DNA of 64,000 nt from Epiperipatus broadwayi (lineage: Eukaryota; Onychophora; Udeonychophora; Euonychophora; Peripatidae). The stretch covers positions 4,335,081-4,399,080 of the forward strand of contig JAQFVV010000063.1 in the NCBI GenBank assembly GCA_028023455.1. The letters run 5' to 3'. This document shows, piece after piece, positions 57,976-64,000 of the stretch. The position numbers were made by a program, and so were the translations under genes. Below the pieces are notes generated by a model. That model ran no database searches. It had not been told where the DNA came from and saw only the letters and a program-made list of their open reading frames with translations. How positions within the stretch are numbered: position 1 is the stretch's first letter; every line of letters begins with the position of its first letter.

Positions 57976-60399
57976 ATATATTGCTATTGGAAATATGTAG
58001 ACAAACTTTCAACTAAATAAGGAATTGGGATGTAAATAAAAATTGAGTTACAAATATTTTATCAAGACAGACTAAAAAACATTAAATTAAAAGCATATAA
58101 TTGCATGTTTCCGATTTTGCTATAACAATGCTAAGTTTCTTCAACCTTATTTTGTTGTAGCTTGGATAAAAACTATTAAGTCATAATAATATCCAATAAA
58201 TATTGTGCATAGTAATAATCAGGTAAAAGACTAATTGTATATATCCATGAAATTATTTTGGGGTTTGTATAGAAGTATTTGGTAAATCTCTGTATAAATC
58301 ATGATACTTCCAATTTTTAGAAAAAGTGTGTCATAAAAAGCTGCTGTTTCAATGGCTGATAGAAATGTAGGGGTAAATTTCCATGCAAATATTATTAAAA
58401 TGTTCCAATTTTTATCAATGGCATAATATATAGAGCTATAGTTACAATGATAATTGTTTTCTATGTGAATTCTTTGATACAGCATTGGAGTGTTAAGTAA
58501 ACTTTCTTCCTATAGTACTGGAATCTCTCAGTAAGCTGGCTTATTATAGTCATATTTATGATAGAGCAGCAGGCTGAGTTCTCATTGTCATCTCAAGGAT
58601 AGAGAATATATAAGATAAATATTGATGATTCTCAATTCTATTTAGCTTCTATAATTTGATGGGCTGCATTTAGGAAAGCAGTCTACTTCTCTTATATTGG
58701 ACTACAAATCAGGAGAAGGCATCCATTCTTCTCATAGTTCAAACTTGACCAATATGGAACTAACAGCTACCTTTCCGCACTCTCTCCAATTTAATAATCT
58801 AATATTTATCAGTTTATCTATATCCATTATTTATATACACACAAAGGAATCTAAAAATAATATTTTCCTGAATCAACATTCACTCATAGATTATGGAAAT
58901 AGTCCAACATATATCTAATCTAAAAATAAGAAATAAATTTGAAGTTAGCTCCTCACTTTATAGTAAACTCCACATGGAATCTTATTAATATTGGACATTA
59001 AGTAATTTAATGGTTTATAAATGTATTGCCAAATTTAATAAGTTATTTTATAATTTTTTTTCTTTTATTGTAAACATAATTGAATAAACCTGTTTTTGAT
59101 AATCTAAAAATAATTTTATTAAAATAAAATATTTTTCTTTTTGATTAATACTTTAATTACCTCATCCCACTTTTCAATTTCATTAATTAAAACTGGTTAG
59201 TTTTTCTTAAAAAATTCTTAATTATTTAACTATAAATAGATTATAGGATTAATGTACATTATAAAAACAAGTTTTCCTAAAGTATTTTACAACTTTTGTC
59301 AAAATCAGAAAAGTTAAATAACATTTTTTGTATGAGAGATTTTTATATTTGATTTTAAATAATGCGCAGTACTTCCAAAAATATTAATTAACATTATTAC
59401 TCATTCAAATTTTTTTGAATATTACAGATTTTATAAATAATTATATACTTAATTTTATATGTGTTCATTTCTATTTTCATTTTAAACTTTATATATATGC
59501 GCATGTACTGTTTATGTCATGAAATCAATTTTGTCTCAAAATTTACGATCTGATTGGCTGTTGATAGTTATAAGTGCTTGAGAGGCTGCAGTCTCTCAGT
59601 TTAATTTCAACACTTAGACAATCCCAATATTAATAATAAACATTCATAAAAAGGGTGTGGCTATTCGACTCCATGAAAAACTGCTCTATGAGTTTTGTGA
59701 TAATTATACAAACTAATTTGTTAACTGCAAATACATCCACATATAGATCATGCTGACCTATTTTTCTATTTATTTGATATTTTGAAATGTTGTCTTTTAA
59801 CCATTTCAGCAGAAAATATTTCACTTTAAAATTACTTCAATACCATGTCTAGTTAATTCTCCAAATGTATTTTACTTTCTTTTCATAATTTCACAATAAA
59901 AAAAATCAATATTAAACTTTTTAGAAATGTCCTTGAAATAATTCTTATAATGCAAATGGGGTCTATCTCATAAAAATTGTGGCAATACCAAATCCATGAT
60001 AAAAAATTATTCTAGAAGTGAGCTTTACGATGATAGTACAAACCGATCTCTAGAACACAAATACACCCATATATAGGACATGTTGGTCCATTTTTCTGTT
60101 TATTTGCTAATTTTGATGTTGCATTTCTAAAACACTTCCAAAATAATCAACATTAAAGTTTTTAAAAATATCTTTGGGATAATTCACATAACATAAACAA
60201 GGTTTACCTCTTCCATGAAAACCATGCTCAAGTTATAAAACACATTTTAAGCAGAGTTGTACTATTTATTTTACTTATCCAAAATTGTGAATATGTAATT
60301 TTACAAGAGTGGACTCTATAGTAATTTATTCAGAAATTTGAAGATTTTATTAATTGACCTTGACATTGTATTTTTGAAAATTTTATTGAGTATTCTTAA
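57976..60399. other. AT-rich intergenic sequence
   Basis: No gene recognised. Frames at 58231-58485, 58697-58918 and 59630-59824 lack domain pattern. Phrases AAACT(T)TTTAGAAATGTCCTT and AAGTTTTTAAAAATATCTTT with similar flanks recur near 59,915 and 60,148, suggesting an old ~200-bp local duplication. Confidence 0.45.
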
Positions 60400-60530
60400 A
60401 TGAACTTTTGTAATGTCTTTATGGTGTGGCGATATGTGTTCAAGTGTATCAGTGTTATGAGATAGTGTGGAGAGTGGTGGGTTGTGTGAAAGTCTATGCT
60501 CATATACCCTATACAATAAATTAGGTAAAA
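60400..60530 (-). repeat. Foldback family R1, inverted fragment
   Basis: The minus strand reads AGGGTATATGAGCATAGACTT, TCACACAACCCACCACTCTCC, ATCTCATAACACTGATACAC, matching the R1 copy at 25.55-25.64 kb. Only one arm is present. Confidence 0.75.
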
Positions 60531-61080
60531 TCACAGTTGTATATATATCTAATTTGGTTGCAACAGTAATTTCCTGTGATGAAATGTTCCATATTTTAAT
60601 TTGTTAAAAGCAATAGCAGTACATTGGTGTCTGTGCTATCTTCAACATTCATAACCAAGTTGTTTATATTGATTTTGCTAATCATTCAAGCTAAAAGTTG
60701 TTGAGGATTTTTATTCTATCACTGGTTGATATAAAAAAAATTGAGTTGCTGTTGTTTAAAACATTAATTATTGAATCAAAATTTTTGAATGTTGTAGATC
60801 ATCTTCTGAACTGGAATAAATGGCATAATTGCCAGAAGACTGTAATTCCAGAATCTACAAAAGATGGAGTTCTTGTTTCACTTTTAATCAGATCAAAGTA
60901 AAAATTACAAATTTTGCCATCAAACCTGTATCACATCTTTATCACTTATTTCTTAACTCTCTATAAATAATTGTAAAGGCCATAATTATAAAAAATAATG
61001 CTAGAATAAGTACACATCCTTATTTGGCATCAGTTTTTGCTTCAAATGCTTTAGATTTTCCACCTGTAATAATAGTAGTT
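60531..61080. other. AT-rich sequence with one open frame
   Basis: The plus-strand frame 60698-60901 (67 codons, ending ...STKDGVLVSLLIRSK) looks slightly protein-like in its second half. I recognise no family. Confidence 0.35.
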
Positions 61081-61099
61081 CATTTCATCTATTATATAG

Positions 61100-62140
61100 A
61101 AACTGTATAATATGAATAAACTTTTGTAGAGACCCAACAAGACTATCCTTTACCAATCAATAAGGACAATATATAAACCACTCTACTGTTACCGATACTT
61201 TACATTTGTCTGCTTTTTGATTCTCTAAACCACATTAAGACTTTTGTAACTATTCATCTATGACTGAGAACAATCTGTTCAACAAATCCTTGAATGTGCC
61301 TTTTATAGAGGATAATAAGTTTGCAACTTTGTCCATTTTATCTATTTTTAAAAGTTGGAACAAAGACACATCTATAAAATTAAGCAGCACAACTTTATGA
61401 GTCTATATATTCCTAAAAAATTCCAACATTTTTGTAACTAATACTTCACTAAGTGGGATATCCTTGTCCAAATCTAAATAAATATATAAAATACATATAT
61501 CATTAAAATTCAACTTTTCAATTTTTGAAGTATTATTCCAAAAAAAAAGATCAAAATACTCCTTCTACCTGTTCAAAATATCATTGACATCATATAAAAA
61601 GAATATTATTGCTGGATTTATTAGGATTATATCATTTCTCAGATCCATATGTAGTTTTCAGTGCATCAAAAATAAATATCTAGGGTAATCATAATTAATG
61701 ACTTACTTTTTAAGTTTTAATCCATCGACCATTTTAAGCCTTCTTGTTAGGTTTTGAACTTCTGCCTATAAACTCTATATTTATTATGAAAATTTACATT
61801 TAACTTATTATTCTGCTAAGCAAAATATTCTATTTTTTTTTTCTTTTAATCAAATTATCAATAATATGATCATTGTCATTCACTAAACTTGTATTCATAA
61901 CACATTCCTTAAAAGAATTCCATACTTCAGTAATGGCAATTCTGAAGGTCCTTAAATAGGCAGTTTTAGTGTTCAATGGTAGTTGCAATCTATTACACTC
62001 AATAGATACTTAGAATACACAAATTTTTGGGAGAATATGACTGAAAAATAAGTCTTCTTTTTTAATACCATGACTTTTTTAACCTTAGATGATACTATTC
62101 TATGATACATCTGTATATCTGCAATTGTATTCAGCCTTTT
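61100..62140 (-). pseudogene. Decayed minus-strand ORF, family unknown
   Basis: One minus-strand frame from about 61,760 to 61,100 holds about seven stops in roughly 220 codons. I estimate about twenty would be expected at this base composition. Readable stretches include AEVQNLTRRLKMVDGLKLK (coiled-coil-like, about 61,710-61,765), KEYFDLFFWNNTSKIEKLNF and IKGTFKDLLNRLFSVIDE. A second frame upstream reads TAYLRTFRIAITEVWNSFKE (about 61,900-61,960). A GTAAGT donor-like site follows the coiled-coil piece, but the in-frame continuation beyond it argues against a simple exon. A decayed transposase is possible; no catalytic motif was found. Confidence 0.3.
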
Positions 62141-62210
62141 AACTATAAAGTAACCTATTAAATGCCATTATTTTGAGTGTGTTCTTTTATAATAGTTTTT
62201 CTATCTAAAC

Positions 62211-62472
62211 AACTTGTTTGTGACATATAATAACCACATTCCACTCTTTTTACACTTTAAAGCAAAATATTTATTAATATGACAGTTTCGACTGTTCCTA
62301 GCATTCTTCATCAGATCTTATTATCTGACGAAGACTGCTAGGAACAGTTGAAACTGTAATATAAATAAATATTTTGCTTTAAAGTGTAAAAAGAGTGGAA
62401 TGTGGTTATCATATGTTATATATTAGAAAATCAAAAATAAAGAAGAAAAGAGGAAGAGAAACTTGTTTGTGA
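62211..62472. mobile_element. Retroposed foldback with 13-bp target duplication and hammerhead-like core
   Basis: Exact direct repeats AACTTGTTTGTGA lie at 62211-62223 and 62460-62472. The insert (62224-62459, 236 bp) has ~90-bp inverted arms around an ATCTTATTAT centre. It ends in a 45-nt purine-rich, A-rich tail on the plus strand (AAAATCAAAAATAAAG...). The tail plus long target duplication point to target-primed retroposition, not cut-and-paste. Each arm carries a CTGAYGA...GAAAC layout: minus strand CTGATGA 62308-62314 with GAAAC 62285-62289; plus strand CTGACGA 62325-62331 with GAAAC 62350-62354. GACTG/CAGTC-type pairing joins the two boxes (one mismatch or wobble per copy). An extra A after CTGAYGA departs from the canonical hammerhead. 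Confidence 0.85.
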
Positions 62473-63330
62473 TTGTCAATCCAAGTGTGATGTAAAAATT
62501 TAGTAACAATAAGCCATTTAAAACCCCTGTACTAATACTATTATTTTCAACTTTTGACTAAAATTTACTATTTGACTGAACATGGATATTAAAGTCTCCA
62601 AAAAAAAAAAGCAATTAAGACTGTAACATTGGAAAAAATGAAATTAACCAGTATTATTTATGTCATGTTTTAACACAATCAACTTTTAATTGACCCAATA
62701 AAGAGTTTCAAAAAAAGAAGGTACTAATTAGATTTTATAACAAATTTAACATTATGTATTATATTTTCATTGTCCTTCTACAAACATTTGTAGCCATTTA
62801 TCACTTCTATTTTTATGGTGGTGTTGGGGGTGATCTTAAATCTTTGCTATTTCTTAGCCACCAGCACAGCTCTCTGTTCTGCTTTTGAGGAATTTATATC
62901 AAATAAAGTCTTCACATTTTTCTTGACTGTATTTTTTTAAAAGCAAATATAGTTAAATAAAATTTGAGTTGAAATATCATATTCTTATATATATATATAT
63001 ATTTGACAAAAATGTTGGCATAATAATAAATATATAAACAAATTATGGAAAATATGCAACTTTCATTTTCCAGATTTGAGTAAAAAATGAGTTTATGCAA
63101 TACAGTACTTTCTTTGAGAACAAAAAACTGCTAATCTCCAGTCTTTTATATTAGGTTCTGTGTATGATACTGACATTTAGAGATTTTTTGAAAAAATAAT
63201 AAATCAATATTTATTTGAATTCCAATATTTACCACCAAATGAATGCAAAATCAGCAAATAAATGTTACAGATAACTGCAAGAAAGTAAATTTAGTGCCAC
63301 TATAGCACCCTGAAAAAACACAATAAAGAA
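62473..63330. other. AT-rich intergenic sequence
   Basis: No gene recognised. Contains an A10 run near 62,600, a GGTGGTGTTGGGGGTGATC patch near 62,818 and a (TA)n run near 62,987. Confidence 0.5.
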
Positions 63331-63460
63331 GGAACAAATTGTCTTGCATTGGTGGTCGAGAGGTCAGCGCGACTGCCTTGCACTTGCAAGCAGTTGCCCG
63401 GGTTGCGGGTTCGCGTCCCGGCCGATGCTATGACACTTAAAAAAAAAAAGGGAACAAATT
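63331..63460 (+). mobile_element. Short tRNA-like retroposon, copy 1, with target duplication
   Basis: Body 63341-63450. A GCATTGG...CCGATGC acceptor-like stem (7 pairs with one G-T) encloses an A box (TGGTCGAGAGG), a GTCG...CGAC D-stem, an unusual ACTGC...GCAGT stem holding a CTTGCA duplication, and a T-arm with B box GGTTCGCGTCC (CGGG/CCCG stem). After CTATGACACTT comes an 11-A tail. Exact 10-bp duplications GGAACAAATT flank it (63331-63340 and 63451-63460); the match extends to about 16 bp with two mismatches. The anticodon arm is not canonical, so it is not a functional tRNA gene. It is homologous to 38114-38210, so this is a repeated family. Confidence 0.9.
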
Positions 63461-64000
63461 AAATAGATAAAAGGTAAACAGCTTTTTAATAGTGAAGAAC
63501 TATTTAGAACCATTATTGAAGAAATGATTAACAAAGAGAAAATACTTATGAGAGCAAACCCAATTCTTATCAGATTTCAAATCCAGTAGTTGGATGCAGT
63601 AACCAAAAGGTTTTTATTGTTAAAATATTTAATAAGAAATCAAATACATATTTTAAACGTTTTCTATAAATAGATTATAATTTTTAAATTTCTTAAATAA
63701 ACAGGAATAAAATAACTATTTTAATACTTACTTCAATGAATGGGGGAGAAGGATATTGACATTGAATGGCAGAATTAATATGATTAATAATTCATCGGAA
63801 TCCATCTCATCTTACAAAATTTCTTATAGTCATAAAATCTACTTACTATCATATCATTTAAATTTGCATACTTCATTTAATCTTTTTTATTACGATTTTT
63901 ACTTGTTATTTTTAATTAATACTGTAAAGAGAAGTCTTAAAAACTGACATCTCAATTAATTGATTTGTTTTAAATCGTTGAAAATTAAAAAAAAAAGATT
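63461..64000. other. AT-rich intergenic sequence
   Basis: No gene recognised. The frame at 63756-63947 lacks domain pattern. Confidence 0.5.

Noticed and set aside
61700-61770. Host coding exon (coiled-coil piece between an AG acceptor and GTAAGT donor)
   Set aside because: No polypyrimidine tract precedes the acceptor, and the reading frame remains protein-like past the donor, which suggests a decayed continuous ORF. Kept only as a low-confidence pseudogene.
63345-63427. Functional tRNA gene
   Set aside because: The acceptor, D and T arms are plausible, but the anticodon arm is an overlong hairpin. The unit has an A-tail and target duplications, so it is a retroposon.
1-64000. CRISPR arrays, bacterial operons, ribosome binding sites
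   Set aside because: The content is eukaryotic throughout. There are no regularly spaced repeats and no prokaryotic gene organisation.

Overview
This is a strongly AT-rich, gene-poor stretch of a eukaryotic nuclear genome, almost certainly an invertebrate animal. The evidence is its repeats: a Ty3/gypsy LTR retrotransposon, RTE-type and CR1/Jockey-type LINE relics, a Penelope-like element with a GIY-YIG endonuclease, tRNA-derived SINEs, a hAT MITE, a TA-flanked DNA transposon and several foldback repeats. I could not narrow the host further. I found no intact host protein-coding gene, no rRNA and no functional tRNA. All recognisable protein similarity belongs to decayed mobile elements, apart from two decayed minus-strand reading frames of unknown family (12.2-12.8 kb and 61.1-62.1 kb).

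Layout. 0-8.7 kb: AT-rich sequence with small direct duplications and a foldback repeat family (R1) at 5.0-5.8 kb. 8.7-10.9 kb: RTE-type LINE relic, carrying a 93-bp G/C-ended mini-foldback. 12.2-12.8 kb: unknown decayed frame. 12,899-18,502: a structurally complete but coding-dead gypsy element on the minus strand, with both LTRs, a 5-bp target duplication, primer site, polypurine tract and gag-PR-RT-RH-IN order. 20.2-21.1 kb: CR1/Jockey-type LINE end. 25.5-28.9 kb: R1 copy, then a Penelope-like relic between two outward-facing tRNA-like SINE heads. 28.7-31.8 kb: repeat family R2, whose arms carry a hammerhead-ribozyme-like core, plus an R1-like foldback. 38.1 kb: a very short tRNA-like retroposon with its target duplication. 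39.6 kb: hAT MITE. 40.9-47.8 kb: two 1.5-kb direct repeats enclosing a gag relic, probably an internally deleted LTR retrotransposon. 49.4 kb: solo LTR. 52.1-54.3 kb: second RTE-type LINE relic. 55.4-56.5 kb: TA-flanked DNA transposon. 57.7 kb: best R2 hammerhead-like copy. 62.2 kb: a retroposed foldback with a 13-bp target duplication and a hammerhead-like core. 63.3 kb: second copy of the short tRNA-like retroposon.

How the parts relate. Autonomous elements (LINEs, Penelope-like, gypsy) are present only as relics. The small passengers they could have mobilised (SINE-like units, foldbacks with hammerhead-like cores) keep cleaner ends and target duplications. The most interesting material is this set of small elements: the short tRNA-only retroposon seen twice with target duplications, and two unrelated inverted-repeat families that converge on the same CTGAYGA...GAAAC layout.
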